A stretch of 64,000 nucleotides of DNA from Aquitalea palustris (GCF_003693445.1 NZ_RFAR01000069.1:1-64000); one strand, 5' to 3'; positions 26,744 through 35,600 are shown, counted from the first letter of the stretch. The notes: generated by a model not told the origin, from the sequence alone. Numbers and translations: made by a program.

Positions 26744-27214
26744 ATGGGACTGGAAATCGAACGCCGCTTTGTGATCAGCGATGACAGCTGGCGCGGCCTG
26801 GCCGAGGGCGTGCAATACCGCCAGGGCTATCTGTCGGTGGAAAAGGAACGTACCGTGCGGGTGCGCATCGTGGGCGAGCAGGCCTGGCTCACCCTCAAGG
26901 GCAATATCAGCGACATCAGCCGCCACGAATTCGAATACACCATTCCGCTGGCCGATGCCCAGACCATCATGGATGCCATGTGTCCGATGGTGGTGGACAA
27001 GCTGCGTCACCGCATCGAGTTTGGCGGCTACATCTGGGAAGTGGACGAATTCTTCGGTGAGAATGCCGGGCTGGTGCTGGCCGAAATCGAACTGCCGGCC
27101 GAAGACACCCCGTTTGCCAAGCCGGACTGGGTGGGGGCGGAAGTCACCGAAGACGGGCGTTATACCAATGCCTATCTTTCCAAGAAGCCCTACAACAGCT
27201 GGCCGCAGCGCTGA
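26744..27214 (+). CDS. CYTH domain protein (inorganic triphosphatase-like)
   Basis: A 156-residue triphosphate-tunnel enzyme. The N-terminal signature reads G-L-E-I-E-R-R-F-V, the CYTH E-x-E-R motif with Arg instead of the usual second Lys; successive strands bear the basic/acidic pairs of the tunnel (T-V-R-V-R, A-W-L-T-L-K-G, E-F-E-Y, R-H-R-I-E, W-E-V-D-E-F, L-A-E-I-E-L). Bacterial relatives hydrolyse inorganic triphosphate or thiamine triphosphate; the latter would fit the local thiamine genes but is not shown. The start has GGGAAACAACAGC upstream. It is a single gene in front of hemL. Confidence 0.9.
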   Translation: MGLEIERRFVISDDSWRGLAEGVQYRQGYLSVEKERTVRVRIVGEQAWLTLKGNISDISRHEFEYTIPLADAQTIMDAMCPMVVDKLRHRIEFGGYIWEVDEFFGENAGLVLAEIELPAEDTPFAKPDWVGAEVTEDGRYTNAYLSKKPYNSWPQR

Positions 27215-27360
27215 AATGCCAACACTGCCCCGCCCGGCTGTGGAAAAATAACTCTTTCGCCAGAATGGATACCGCACGGTACATGCCCTGCACCACTGGC
27301 AAACCCGATTCCGGCAGCAAACCAGGCTGGTTTGCGCCCTACCCGTCATAAGGAAACCGC

Positions 27361-28638
27361 ATGTCCCGCAATCTCGAACTGTTTGAACGTGGCAAGAAAA
27401 CCATCCCCGGTGGTGTCAATTCTCCGGTACGGGCCTTTGGCTCGGTCGGTGGCACGCCGCGCTTTGTCAAAAAGGCGCTGGGCGCACATTTCTGGGATGC
27501 CGACGACAAGCAGTACATCGACTACATCGGTTCCTGGGGCCCGGCCATTGTTGGCCATGCCCACCCCACCGTGATCAAGGCGGTGCAGGATGTCGCGGTG
27601 GATGGCCTGTCCTTTGGCGCACCTACCGAAGCGGAAATCGAGATTGCCGAGGAAATCTGCAAGCTGCTGCCCTCGGTGGAGCAAGTACGCCTGGTGTCCT
27701 CCGGTACCGAAGCCACCATGAGCGCCATCCGTCTGGCGCGTGGCTTTACCGGCCGCGACGCCATCGTCAAGTTTGAAGGCTGCTACCACGGCCACTCCGA
27801 CAGCCTGCTGGTGAAGGCCGGTTCCGGCCTGCTGACTTTTGGTAATCCTTCTTCCGGTGGTGTTCCGGCCGACTTCACCAAGCACACCCTGGTGCTGGAG
27901 TACAACAACGTCGAACAGCTGGAACGCACTTTCCAGGAAATCGGCGAGCAGATTGCCTGCGTCATCCTGGAGCCGATTGCCGGCAATATGAACCTGATCA
28001 AGCCGTCGGCAGAATTCGTGCACGCCCTGCGCGCGCTGACCGAAAAACATGGCAGCGTGCTGATCTACGACGAAGTGATGACCGGTTTCCGCGTGGATCT
28101 GGGCTGCGCCCAGGCGCTGCACGGCGTCAAGCCGGACCTCACCACCCTGGGCAAGGTGATTGGCGGCGGCATGCCGCTGGCTGCTTTCGGTGGTCGTGCC
28201 GACATCATGGGCTGCATCTCGCCGCTGGGTAATGTGTATCAGGCGGGCACCCTGTCCGGTAACCCGGTGGCCGTGGCAGCTGGCCTGACCACGCTCAAGC
28301 TGATTCAGGAGCCGGGCTTCCATGCCACCCTCAGCCGTCGCACCGCTCGTCTGGCGCAAGGCCTGGCCGAAGCGGCCAAGGAAGCCGGTGTGCCGATGGC
28401 CACTGACAGCGTGGGCGGCATGTTCGGCATCTACTTCTGCGATGCCGTGCCCACCAGCTACGCCCAGGTAACAGCCTCGAACCGCGAACGCTTCAACCGC
28501 TTCTTCCACGCCATGCTGGACGAAGGCGTGTACCTGGCCCCGTCGGCTTACGAAGCCGGTTTTGTCTCCATCGCTCATACCGACGACATCATCGAACAGA
28601 CCATTGCCGCCGCCCGCCGTGCGCTGGCGCGCATCTGA
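27361..28638 (+). CDS. hemL: Glutamate-1-semialdehyde 2,1-aminomutase
   Basis: HemL converts glutamate-1-semialdehyde to 5-aminolevulinate, the C5-pathway entry to haem. The 425-residue class III aminotransferase-fold protein has [12 protein letters not shown] near the N-terminus, the [10 protein letters not shown] motif, D-E-V-M-T-G-F-R, and the PLP lysine K265 in [14 protein letters not shown] lies 7 nt before the ATG. A small hairpin (GCAAACC/GGTTTGC, 27317-27335) precedes the ribosome site. A strong terminator follows, so it is monocistronic. Confidence 0.98.
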   Translation: MSRNLELFERGKKTIPGGVNSPVRAFGSVGGTPRFVKKALGAHFWDADDKQYIDYIGSWGPAIVGHAHPTVIKAVQDVAVDGLSFGAPTEAEIEIAEEICKLLPSVEQVRLVSSGTEATMSAIRLARGFTGRDAIVKFEGCYHGHSDSLLVKAGSGLLTFGNPSSGGVPADFTKHTLVLEYNNVEQLERTFQEIGEQIACVILEPIAGNMNLIKPSAEFVHALRALTEKHGSVLIYDEVMTGFRVDLGCAQALHGVKPDLTTLGKVIGGGMPLAAFGGRADIMGCISPLGNVYQAGTLSGNPVAVAAGLTTLKLIQEPGFHATLSRRTARLAQGLAEAAKEAGVPMATDSVGGMFGIYFCDAVPTSYAQVTASNRERFNRFFHAMLDEGVYLAPSAYEAGFVSIAHTDDIIEQTIAAARRALARI

Positions 28639-28687
28639 GTCCACGGCTCACGCTCAAGGACTGCATCTGTCTGGCAGCCCGCAAAAC

Positions 28688-28717
28688 AAACCGTCCACCC
28701 TTGGTGGGCGGTTTTTG
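28688..28717 (+). terminator. hemL terminator
   Basis: An 11-bp stem (AACCGTCCACC with GGTGGGCGGTT, one mismatched/wobble position, 3-nt loop) is followed by TTTTTGTTT, 50 bp after hemL. Confidence 0.88.
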
Positions 28718-28796
28718 TTTGCCCGTAGCGCCTGCCAACTGCCGCAAACAGTCAGGCTCAGGCACAATAGCCCGCTGAATTTTCCTGTTCCCACCA

Positions 28797-31544
28797 ATGC
28801 AAACCACCACCTCCCAGCGCCTGGCCTGGCGTATTCTGGCCAATGAAGCCGGTATCCGCCTCACTCCCTGCATCCAGCAGCCTGAAGGTGCTGGCTGGAG
28901 CCGTGGCCGCGTGCTGCCGCTGGGGCGTTTGCTCGATCAGGCCGCGCAGTGGGACTGGCTGAGCGCGCAGGACCGGCTGGTGATCGGCCAGCTTGAGCGC
29001 ACCCATCAGTTGAGCGATGGCAGCAGCCTGGCCGAGCTGGAAGGCGAAGCCGCCCTGCCCTTGCTGCTGGGTCATCCAGCGCTGTTCTGGGAGGATCAGC
29101 CGGAACAGCCCGTCACGCTGGAAGCGGGCCAGATCAGCCTGTTGCTGCAGCGCCAGCAACAGCAGATGGTGCTGCAACTGAGCCCGCCCGGCATTGCCGC
29201 CTGCCAGCATTGCCTGTGGCAGCGCAGCGGCCCAAACAGCCTGCTGGTGTACTGGCCGGGGCCGGAGATTCGCCAGCTGGCGGCCTTGCTCGGTCACAGC
29301 CTGACCGTGCCACTGGCCGCGCGCAAAAAACTGCTGGAGGCGATAGGCGACATGGTGCCGTGGCTGCCGGTCGAGCTGGTGGATGCTGACGATGGTGCGG
29401 ACCTGCCTGCCATGGCGGCCGACCCACGGCTGTTTGCCGTGCTGGTACCGCTGCCGGAAGGCTTGCGCCTGCAACTGCGCTGCCGGGTGGCCGAGCAGGC
29501 CGCCTGGTATCCGCCGGGGCGCGGGCCATGGCAGCAAGTGGCGCTGGAGCAAGGCCTGCCCATCTGCTTTCAGCGCCAGTTGAGCGAGGAAAAACAGGCG
29601 CTGGCGGCTTTGTTGCAGGATTGTCCGGCACTGGCGGCAGCCCGGGCCGACCCTGATGGGGTAGTGCAATGGCTGCTGGCCGATCAGCAGCAGGCCTTGC
29701 AAGTCGTACAGCAGTTGCAGCAACTACACGCCATCGCCCCGCAGCGGCTTGAGTGCGTCTGGCCGCAGGGACAGCGCATGCGCATCCAGGCCCAGGCCGG
29801 CCTGCCGCAGCTGCGGTTGAAAACCAAGCGCAAGAACGGCTGGCTGGAAGTGACCGGCGAGGTGCAGGTGGACGAAGACCGTGTGCTGCAGCTGCGCCAG
29901 TTGCTGGAAGCCTTGGCCCATCAGCCCGGTCAGTATCTGCGCCTGTCCGAGCAGGACTGGCTGGCCTTGTCCGATAGCCTGCTCGCCCGGCTGCAGCAGC
30001 TAGCCATGCTGGCCGACCACGCCCTGCACGACGGGCTGCGCTTGAGCCTGCTGGCGGCACCGGCGCTGGCAGAACTGGCAGGCGACATCGGTCGCATGGA
30101 GGGTGATGCCGGCTGGCAGCAATTGCTGGCGCAGCGGGACAGCCTGCGCGTGTTTCAACCTGAGGTGCCGGCCACCCTGCAGGCCAGCTTGCGGCCTTAT
30201 CAGCTGCAAGGTTTTGCCTGGTTGTCGCGGCTGGCGCATATCGGAGCCGGCGCCTGCCTCGCCGACGACATGGGCCTGGGCAAGACAGTGCAAACGCTGG
30301 CCGTGCTGCTGGACCGTGCGCATCTGGGGCCACAGCTGGTGGTGGCGCCCACCTCGGTGGCGCTCAACTGGCTGGCCGAGGCCGCCCGCTTCGCTCCCAG
30401 CCTGCGCTTGCGTCCTTATCAACAGCAGCGCGACTTATCCACAGTCGGGCCGCAGGACCTGGTGATTGCCAGTTACGGCCTGCTGCAATTGCAGGCCGAT
30501 GATTTTGCCGAGGTGCACTGGGCCAGTGTGGTGCTGGACGAGGCGCAGGCCATCAAGAATGCCGCTACCAAACGCGCACAGGCGGCACAAAGCCTGCGGG
30601 CAGATTTTCGCCTGGCCGCCAGTGGCACGCCGGTGGAAAACCATCTGGGTGAATTGTGGAGTTTGTTCCGCTTTGTCACGCCGGGTTTGCTGGGCAATGA
30701 GGAGCGCTTCCAGCAGCGTTTTGCCCAGCCTATCGCCGAGGGTGATGAAGAGGCCCGTACCACGCTCAAGGCGCTGATCCAGCCCTATCTGTTACGCCGT
30801 ACCAAGGCCGAGGTGCTGACCGAGCTGCCACCGCGCACCGACATCACCCGCCGCATTCCGCTGTCCGAGCAGGAGTTGCACGTGTACGAAGCCATGCGCC
30901 AGCAAGCGCTGCAAAAGCTGGCCGAGGTAGACAGCCAGGACAAGAAGACCATGCAGGTACTGGCCGAGCTGACCCGGCTGCGTCGTTTCTGTTGTCACCC
31001 GGCCCTGTTGCAGCCAGACACTGCCCTGCCGGCCAGCAAGTTTGTTTTCTTCTGCCTGCTGATGACCGAGCTGCTGGACAACGGCCACAAGGCGCTGGTG
31101 TTCAGCCAGTTTGTCGATCATCTGGCCTTGGCGCGGCAATGGCTGGATGAACAAGGCATTGCCTACCAGTATCTGGATGGCGCCACGCCGGGCAAGCAGC
31201 GCAAGGCGCGCATGGACGCCTTCCAGGCTGGCGAGGGCGAGGTCTTCCTGATCAGTCTGAAAGCCGGCGGTACCGGGCTTAACCTGACCGCGGCCGACTA
31301 CGTGATTCACCTCGACCCATGGTGGAACCCGGCGGTGGAAGACCAGGCCAGCGACCGCGCCTACCGCATGGGTCAGCAGCGGCCGGTCACCGTGTACCGG
31401 CTGGTGGCGGAAAACACCATCGAAGAAAAAATCGTTGCCCTGCATGCGGAAAAACGCGCACTGGCCGACAGCCTGCTGCAAGGTGGCGACCTGGCTGCCC
31501 AGCTGGATGGGGCGGCTTTACTGGCCTTGTTGCAAGGCGGCTAG
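28797..31544 (+). CDS. SNF2/RapA-like DEAD/DEAH-box ATPase (helicase-related)
   Basis: A 915-residue SWI2/SNF2-family ATPase. The two RecA-like domains occupy the C-terminal half: Walker A/motif I D-D-M-G-L-G-K-T near residue 492, motif II L-D-E-A-Q near 580, S-G-T-P-V-E-N near 605, L-L-R-R-T-K, the helicase C motif F-S-Q-F-V near 766, S-L-K-A-G-G-T-G-L-N-L, and D-R-A-Y-R-M-G-Q. The N-terminal ~450 residues are unlike the zinc-binding SWIM domain often found in bacterial homologues and have no motif I recognise. An in-frame TGA lies 21 bp upstream of the ATG, so it is not truncated at the 5' end. Its role, perhaps DNA or protein-DNA complex remodelling, is unknown. Confidence 0.9.
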   Translation: MQTTTSQRLAWRILANEAGIRLTPCIQQPEGAGWSRGRVLPLGRLLDQAAQWDWLSAQDRLVIGQLERTHQLSDGSSLAELEGEAALPLLLGHPALFWEDQPEQPVTLEAGQISLLLQRQQQQMVLQLSPPGIAACQHCLWQRSGPNSLLVYWPGPEIRQLAALLGHSLTVPLAARKKLLEAIGDMVPWLPVELVDADDGADLPAMAADPRLFAVLVPLPEGLRLQLRCRVAEQAAWYPPGRGPWQQVALEQGLPICFQRQLSEEKQALAALLQDCPALAAARADPDGVVQWLLADQQQALQVVQQLQQLHAIAPQRLECVWPQGQRMRIQAQAGLPQLRLKTKRKNGWLEVTGEVQVDEDRVLQLRQLLEALAHQPGQYLRLSEQDWLALSDSLLARLQQLAMLADHALHDGLRLSLLAAPALAELAGDIGRMEGDAGWQQLLAQRDSLRVFQPEVPATLQASLRPYQLQGFAWLSRLAHIGAGACLADDMGLGKTVQTLAVLLDRAHLGPQLVVAPTSVALNWLAEAARFAPSLRLRPYQQQRDLSTVGPQDLVIASYGLLQLQADDFAEVHWASVVLDEAQAIKNAATKRAQAAQSLRADFRLAASGTPVENHLGELWSLFRFVTPGLLGNEERFQQRFAQPIAEGDEEARTTLKALIQPYLLRRTKAEVLTELPPRTDITRRIPLSEQELHVYEAMRQQALQKLAEVDSQDKKTMQVLAELTRLRRFCCHPALLQPDTALPASKFVFFCLLMTELLDNGHKALVFSQFVDHLALARQWLDEQGIAYQYLDGATPGKQRKARMDAFQAGEGEVFLISLKAGGTGLNLTAADYVIHLDPWWNPAVEDQASDRAYRMGQQRPVTVYRLVAENTIEEKIVALHAEKRALADSLLQGGDLAAQLDGAALLALLQGG

Positions 31545-31909
31545 CCGCTGAATTGCTGAAACAGCCGCTTGCGCAGCTCGGCAATGCCGCTGCCCACGGC
31601 GGAGGACAGCTGGCTGTAGCGCGATGGCCCCACCGCCAAGGCCTCGCGTGCGGCATCGAACTGGCCCTGGTTGATCAGCTCGGCCACGCGCGCGGCTTCC
31701 AGGTGGAATGCGCGGTGGTTATCCACCAGCTGTACAAACACGCTATTGTGGCCGCAATTGAGCATGCCCTCGCCGTGCAGCCAGCGGCCCAGCTCGCAGC
31801 CACAGCAGTCGCCAATTTGCGCGGCATCCAGCTGTCTGCCCTCCAGCATGGCCGTGCGTAGTTCCAGCTTCAATTCGAAATGGAGCAGCAGGGCATCTTC
31901 TAGATTCAT
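31541..31909 (-). CDS. Stand-alone CZB (chemoreceptor zinc-binding) domain protein
   Basis: A 122-residue four-helix-bundle protein matching the CZB domain, usually the C-terminal zinc-sensing part of chemoreceptors and diguanylate cyclases. The ligand set is visible: H10 in L-L-L-H-F-E-L-K, C38-x3-G-R-W-L (C-E-L-G-R-W-L), and the H-x2-F-H motif in D-N-H-R-A-F-H-L-E-A-A. Here no partner domain is fused. The gene is convergent with, and overlaps by 4 bp, the SNF2 gene; GGGGAAATAGG lies upstream of its ATG. It may sense zinc or hypochlorite and act on a chemotaxis or c-di-GMP partner elsewhere. Confidence 0.88.
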   Translation of the reverse strand: MNLEDALLLHFELKLELRTAMLEGRQLDAAQIGDCCGCELGRWLHGEGMLNCGHNSVFVQLVDNHRAFHLEAARVAELINQGQFDAAREALAVGPSRYSQLSSAVGSGIAELRKRLFQQFSG

Positions 31910-31996
31910 GCCTATTTCCCCGACGACACTTCTCCCGAGTTCTTACTATAGCCAGTCACTATGCTGGCGTGATGGGAATTGTCATCCGGCAAGCCG

Positions 31997-32710
31997 CTAG
32001 CTGCGGTGCCATGACTGATGGGTGGTCTGGGCCAGCTGCTGGCGATTGGCCGCACCGGCCTGCGCGGCCTGCAAAAAGCCATCCAGCGAAATGTGTGGCG
32101 GCCAGCTGGCGGTGACCGGCTGCCATTTCAGCAGGCGGTCGATGCGGAAATGACGATAGTCCTGACGCAGCTGACACCAGGCCGCCAGCGTCCAGCGATT
32201 GCCCCAGAAAAACAGGCCCAGCGGCAATACGCAGCGCTGGCTGGGGTGGCCTAGTTCATCCTGATAGTCGATGTCCAGTGCCTGGCCGGCCAGTATCGCC
32301 TCGCGCAAGGAGGCCAGCCGTTCGCAGGGATAGTCATGATGCTGCGGCACAAACAGTGGTGCCGGCGTCAGCCCGGCCGAGCCCAGCACCGCGTGAATCT
32401 TGGCCAGCGCACTGGCGGCTGCGCTGGCGGTGGCGGGGTCGGTCCAGCCGGCCAGCATGCGTGCACCCACTTCCAGCGCGGCCAGTTCTTCAGCGGAGAA
32501 ACTCAATGGCGGTGGGTTAAAACCCTGTTCCAGCCAGTAGCCCTCGCCAGCCTCGCCATTGACCGGAGAGCCACTGGCCAGCAAATCGGCCATGTCGCGG
32601 TAGACGGTGCGTACCGATACTTCCAGCCAGGCGGCCAGCTGGGCTGCCGTGGTGCGGCGGCGGCCACGCAGCAGGTGGAGGATTTGCAGCAGGCGGTCGG
32701 CACGGCGCAT
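31997..32710 (-). CDS. YafY-type HTH/WYL-domain transcriptional regulator
   Basis: A 237-residue regulator with an N-terminal DeoR-like winged HTH (R-A-D-R-L-L-Q-I-L-H-L-L-R then T-A-A-Q-L-A-A-W-L-E-V-S-V-R-T-V-Y-R-D) and a C-terminal WYL domain (from about 140: L-D-I-D-Y-Q-D, W-T-L-A-A-W-C, F-R-I-D-R-L). WYL domains sense nucleic-acid ligands or other small molecules. The next gene upstream on the same strand encodes a VOC protein 16 bp away; such YafY-VOC pairs are common and suggest shared regulation, though the target is unknown. Confidence 0.92.
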   Translation of the reverse strand: MRRADRLLQILHLLRGRRRTTAAQLAAWLEVSVRTVYRDMADLLASGSPVNGEAGEGYWLEQGFNPPPLSFSAEELAALEVGARMLAGWTDPATASAAASALAKIHAVLGSAGLTPAPLFVPQHHDYPCERLASLREAILAGQALDIDYQDELGHPSQRCVLPLGLFFWGNRWTLAAWCQLRQDYRHFRIDRLLKWQPVTASWPPHISLDGFLQAAQAGAANRQQLAQTTHQSWHRS

Positions 32711-32725
32711 GGGGTGGGTCCGGTT

Positions 32726-33118
32726 TTAGTGCGGCAGCGGGCTGCACAGCTCCAGCAGCATGCCGTCCGGGCAGCGCAGGAAAGACACGGTCTGCCCCCA
32801 GGGTTTGAGCTGCGGTGCGGCCAGTTCGCGAGCACCGGCAGCCAGTGCCGCCTGATGTGCGGCGGCGACATCGTCGGTAGCCAGGGCAATCTCTACGCCT
32901 AGTGGCAGTGCACCATCATCGGCAAAGCGAAAGCCCTCGGGATGATTGCTCAGAGCCAGCGCCTTGCTGGCAAAGGACAGCGTGGTGTCGCCGCTGTCCA
33001 GCTCGCCATAGTCGCCCTCTGGGGTGAGCAAGCGTCGCGAGAAGCCGAATGCCTCTTCAAAAAAGGCCAGCGAGCTGGCGACATCCGCCACATAGACAAT
33101 GGTATAGGCAAATTTCAT
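32726..33118 (-). CDS. VOC family protein (glyoxalase/bleomycin-resistance fold)
   Basis: A 130-residue VOC protein with two beta-alpha-beta-beta-beta repeats: F-A-Y-T-I-V-Y-V-A-D-V start, G-F-x-R-R and C-terminal F-L-R-C-P-D-G-M-L-L-E-L-C-S, which carries the likely metal Glu. It resembles the YafY-linked glyoxalase-like proteins rather than authentic glyoxalase I. Its start overlaps the stop of the HhH-protein gene by 4 bp, so these two and the WYL regulator form one minus-strand unit. The substrate is unknown. Confidence 0.88.
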   Translation of the reverse strand: MKFAYTIVYVADVASSLAFFEEAFGFSRRLLTPEGDYGELDSGDTTLSFASKALALSNHPEGFRFADDGALPLGVEIALATDDVAAAHQAALAAGARELAAPQLKPWGQTVSFLRCPDGMLLELCSPLPH

Positions 33119-33381
33119 CCTGCTTCCTTTTCTGAAGTGGCGCGGGGCTGCTGTTCCCGCGCCAGTGCGATGACGCCGGCGATGGCCTGCCGTGCCTGCG
33201 GGCTGTTATGCCAGCAGCTGGAGCCCAGTGCTTGTGCCACTTGCCAGGTGATGTCGGCGGCTTCCTGGCCGGCCAGCTGGCTCAGGCTGCTGAAGCCGAT
33301 CTGCTCCAAGCGGGAGATCACCGTGGGGCCAACCCCTTTGAGTGCCAGCAGTTGCTGGCGTTCCTGTGCGGAAAACGGCAT
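33115..33381 (-). CDS. Small helix-hairpin-helix protein (Cdd1/'pathogenicity locus' type)
   Basis: An 88-residue protein beginning with a helix-hairpin-helix DNA-binding segment (L-L-A-L-K-G-V-G-P-T-V-I-S-R-L-E-Q-I-G), followed by S-L-S-Q-L-A-G-Q-E and a conserved C-W-H-N-S-P-Q-A-R-Q-A-I motif, matching the Cdd1/'pathogenicity locus' family as I recall it. Its function is unknown. It is the first gene of the unit with the VOC and WYL proteins. Confidence 0.75.
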   Translation of the reverse strand: MPFSAQERQQLLALKGVGPTVISRLEQIGFSSLSQLAGQEAADITWQVAQALGSSCWHNSPQARQAIAGVIALAREQQPRATSEKEAG

Positions 33382-33475
33382 GGATCTGCTCCGGTTGTGC
33401 TGGCTGGCTCGTGGCGTGTGGCGACTGCCAGCCAGGCGGGAAGGGACATGATATCCGCTAGCGGACTTGCCCGCT

Positions 33476-33829
33476 TCAGGCTTGCAGATGCAGGCCGATG
33501 CTATTGCCCTCGCTGTCTTCTATCAGCGCGATATCGCCATTGCCGTCTTCCAGCGTGGTGATGGGCAGCAATACCTTGCCGCCAGCGGCCTTAACCCGTT
33601 CCAGCGTCGCGGCCAGATCCGGCCCGCCATCCAGATAGATGCGACAACCCTGGCCACCAGCCGGCAGTCGCGGGCTGGCCATGATGCAGCCGGAGCTGTC
33701 GGGAAACACGGCAATACGGTCGGTCATGAAGTCTTCCTGCTTCAGTTGCAGCTGCAAGACCTGCTGGTAAAAGGCAACGGCACGGTCAAAATTGGCGGCG
33801 GGGATTTCAAACCAGTGAATCAGCGACAT
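33476..33829 (-). CDS. VOC family protein
   Basis: A 117-residue VOC protein with start W-F-E-I-P-A-A-N-F-D-R-A-V-A-F-Y, a motif typical of the PhnB/YraH-like 'glyoxalase superfamily' branch, and the C-terminal G-D-I-A-L-I-E-D-S-E-G-N-S-I-G-L-H metal/ligand strand. GGAG precedes the ATG. It is separated from the other VOC gene by the HhH gene; the two VOC proteins are only distantly alike. The substrate is unknown. Confidence 0.88.
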   Translation of the reverse strand: MSLIHWFEIPAANFDRAVAFYQQVLQLQLKQEDFMTDRIAVFPDSSGCIMASPRLPAGGQGCRIYLDGGPDLAATLERVKAAGGKVLLPITTLEDGNGDIALIEDSEGNSIGLHLQA

Positions 33830-33934
33830 GGATGGCTCCGGGAAGGGCTACGGCGGGCTTGCCGTGTTCACAGCATGCACGCCCCCTGCTGACAGCATAG
33901 TGTCAGTAGCCGGTGGCATCGTGGGCGGTAGGCG

Positions 33935-33966
33935 TAAAAAAACCACCGCGTTTGCTAAGCGGTGGC
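33935..33966 (-). terminator. Terminator downstream of the HisC-like gene
   Basis: The stem CCACCGC/GCGGTGG with a 9-nt loop is followed on the minus strand by a run of seven Ts (complement of A run 33936-33942). It lies about 150 bp past the aminotransferase stop codon. The 286-bp gap 33830-34115 holds nothing else I can identify. Confidence 0.8.
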
Positions 33967-34115
33967 TGATGCTGCTACCCGGAGCCTGTCGGACCCGCTG
34001 CTTGGCGCAGCTGACAAGAGCGCAGCGTCTCCGGGGCAAGCAGCGCTGATATAAACAGAACTAAGGGTTAGGGCAAGGCGGCGCAAGGCTGCAACATGGG
34101 TTTTGTCAGCCGCGC

Positions 34116-35216
34116 TCAGTCCAGCTGGCCGGCCAGCGCGGCCAGCACGCGGGCGCTGGTGGCCTGCGGGTGGGCGGTGATGCGCAGCATGTGGCGCACC
34201 GCCGGGTGTTGCGGACGGTGAATGGCGATGCCGCATTGCAGGAGATGGCGCTGGATGGCCTCGGCCTGCAGTGCATCCGGATAGGCCACGCAGACGAAAT
34301 TGGTGTGCGAGGGCAGCGGTGTCAGGCCCTGGTCGTACAGCGCATGGCTCAGGTGATGGCGCAGGGTGATGGTTTGCGCCACCAGCTTGCGCGAGTAGTC
34401 CGGGTCGTCCAGCACGATTTGCGCTGCCGCCTGGGCAATGCTGGACAGCGCGTATTGCGGGCGGATCTGGTCGGCCTTGGCAATGATGTCGGCGCTGGCG
34501 ATGGCATAGCCCACGCGCAGCCCGGCCAGCGCATAGGCCTTGGACAGGGTGCGCAGGCGCAGGGTGTGCGGCAGGATGCCGGCCGGTGGCGCATCGGCGG
34601 CATCGGTGCAGAAATCGACATAGGCCTCGTCCAGCAGCAGCAGGGTATGCGGCGGCAGTGCGGCGCGCAGGGTGCGGATGTCTTCGGCCTGCCAGTAATG
34701 GCCGGTGGGATTGTCCGGATTGGCCAGATACAGCACCGAGGCATGCTCGGCGCGGGCCACTTCCGCCAGCCGTGCCAGATCCGGCTGCATGTGCTGGCCA
34801 CGCTGGCAATAGGGCACCTCCAGCACGCGGGCACCCACGCCTTCGGCAAAGTAGCGGAAGGAGGGATAAGTGCCAGCGGTGGTGACCACGGCATCGCCCG
34901 GATTACAGGTCAGTCGCAGTGCCAGCAGGATCAGGCTGTCGGCCCCGGTATCGAACAGGATTTCCGTTTGGCTGACGCCGTTGAGCTTGGCTGCCCGCTC
35001 GCGCAGCGCATGGGCATAGGGATCGGGATACAGCCTGGCCATTTCCGCCAGCGCCTTGCCCAGCTCGCCGGCCAGTGGCGATACCGGATCCGGCAGGCTC
35101 TCGTTGGAGCCGATGCGGGTCTTGATGCGGTGCCCCAGCGCCGTTTCCAGCTTCACGATGCCGGGAAAGGGATTGACGATGGTGTGGTGTTCGAGATGGC
35201 GGGCAAAACGGGTCAT
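34116..35216 (-). CDS. HisC-like PLP-dependent aminotransferase
   Basis: A 366-residue fold-type I aminotransferase of the histidinol-phosphate/threonine-phosphate class. Landmarks are G-S-N-E-S near residue 40, Y-P-D-P-Y, Y-L-A-N-P-D-N-P-T-G-H, L-L-L-D-E-A-Y-V-D-F and the PLP lysine in T-L-S-K-A-Y-A-L-A-G-L-R-V-G-Y. It could be a second HisC, a CobD/CobC-type decarboxylase-like protein or an aromatic aminotransferase; no his genes are adjacent. The start at 35216 has AAGGA, at a longer than usual distance (about 11 nt). The gene occupies the place where lysA normally follows lptM. Confidence 0.9.
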   Translation of the reverse strand: MTRFARHLEHHTIVNPFPGIVKLETALGHRIKTRIGSNESLPDPVSPLAGELGKALAEMARLYPDPYAHALRERAAKLNGVSQTEILFDTGADSLILLALRLTCNPGDAVVTTAGTYPSFRYFAEGVGARVLEVPYCQRGQHMQPDLARLAEVARAEHASVLYLANPDNPTGHYWQAEDIRTLRAALPPHTLLLLDEAYVDFCTDAADAPPAGILPHTLRLRTLSKAYALAGLRVGYAIASADIIAKADQIRPQYALSSIAQAAAQIVLDDPDYSRKLVAQTITLRHHLSHALYDQGLTPLPSHTNFVCVAYPDALQAEAIQRHLLQCGIAIHRPQHPAVRHMLRITAHPQATSARVLAALAGQLD

Positions 35217-35394
35217 GGCGGCTTTCGTCCTTGCAGCAGAACATTCTAGATGGCGACGGGGCGGCGACAAATCAGCAGATCAGCTAACGATAGCATTCAG
35301 CAGGATAAGGCAGCCAAGACCGGCGGCACGGCAGTGTAGCGCTGGCCTGGGCCGGCGCTGCTGTGCCAGGGGTAAAAACCGGTAAAGCGGCCGC

Positions 35395-35538
35395 TCAGGG
35401 CGCTGGTTTGGCCTCTGCCGCCGGTGCCGAGGCATGGCTGCGGGTTTGGTCCGGCTTGGGAAGATACAGGTTGCCTTTATAGCCACAGGCAGTCACGACA
35501 AGGCTCAGGGCAAGGCAGGTCAGCATGGTTCGCAGCAT
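35395..35538 (-). CDS. lptM: LPS-assembly lipopeptide LptM (YifL-like)
   Basis: A 47-residue lipoprotein precursor. The signal sequence ends in the lipobox V-V-T-A-C, and the mature peptide begins C-G-Y-K-G-N-L-Y-L-P, the LptM signature; LptM helps LptD oxidative maturation. The Ala/Pro-rich tail is variable. It is divergent from cyaY, as in E. coli (cyaY-yifL), but lysA does not follow. The start at 35538 gives a normal signal peptide; ATG 35526 is also possible. Confidence 0.88.
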   Translation of the reverse strand: MLRTMLTCLALSLVVTACGYKGNLYLPKPDQTRSHASAPAAEAKPAP

Positions 35539-35600
35539 AAAAAGCAGTCCGGTGTGGCAAAATCCCGAGTCTAGCACACGCGATTCAAGGAAGAGACGAC

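Noticed and set aside
27317-27335. Hairpin before hemL as a haem-responsive regulator
   Set aside because: It is only a 7-bp stem without T-tract or masking of the ribosome site, so it is mentioned only as a minor leader feature.
30435-30443. Isolated TTATCCACA inside the SNF2 gene
   Set aside because: A single exact DnaA box with no neighbours is expected by chance in a window of this size and is not treated as a DnaA locus.
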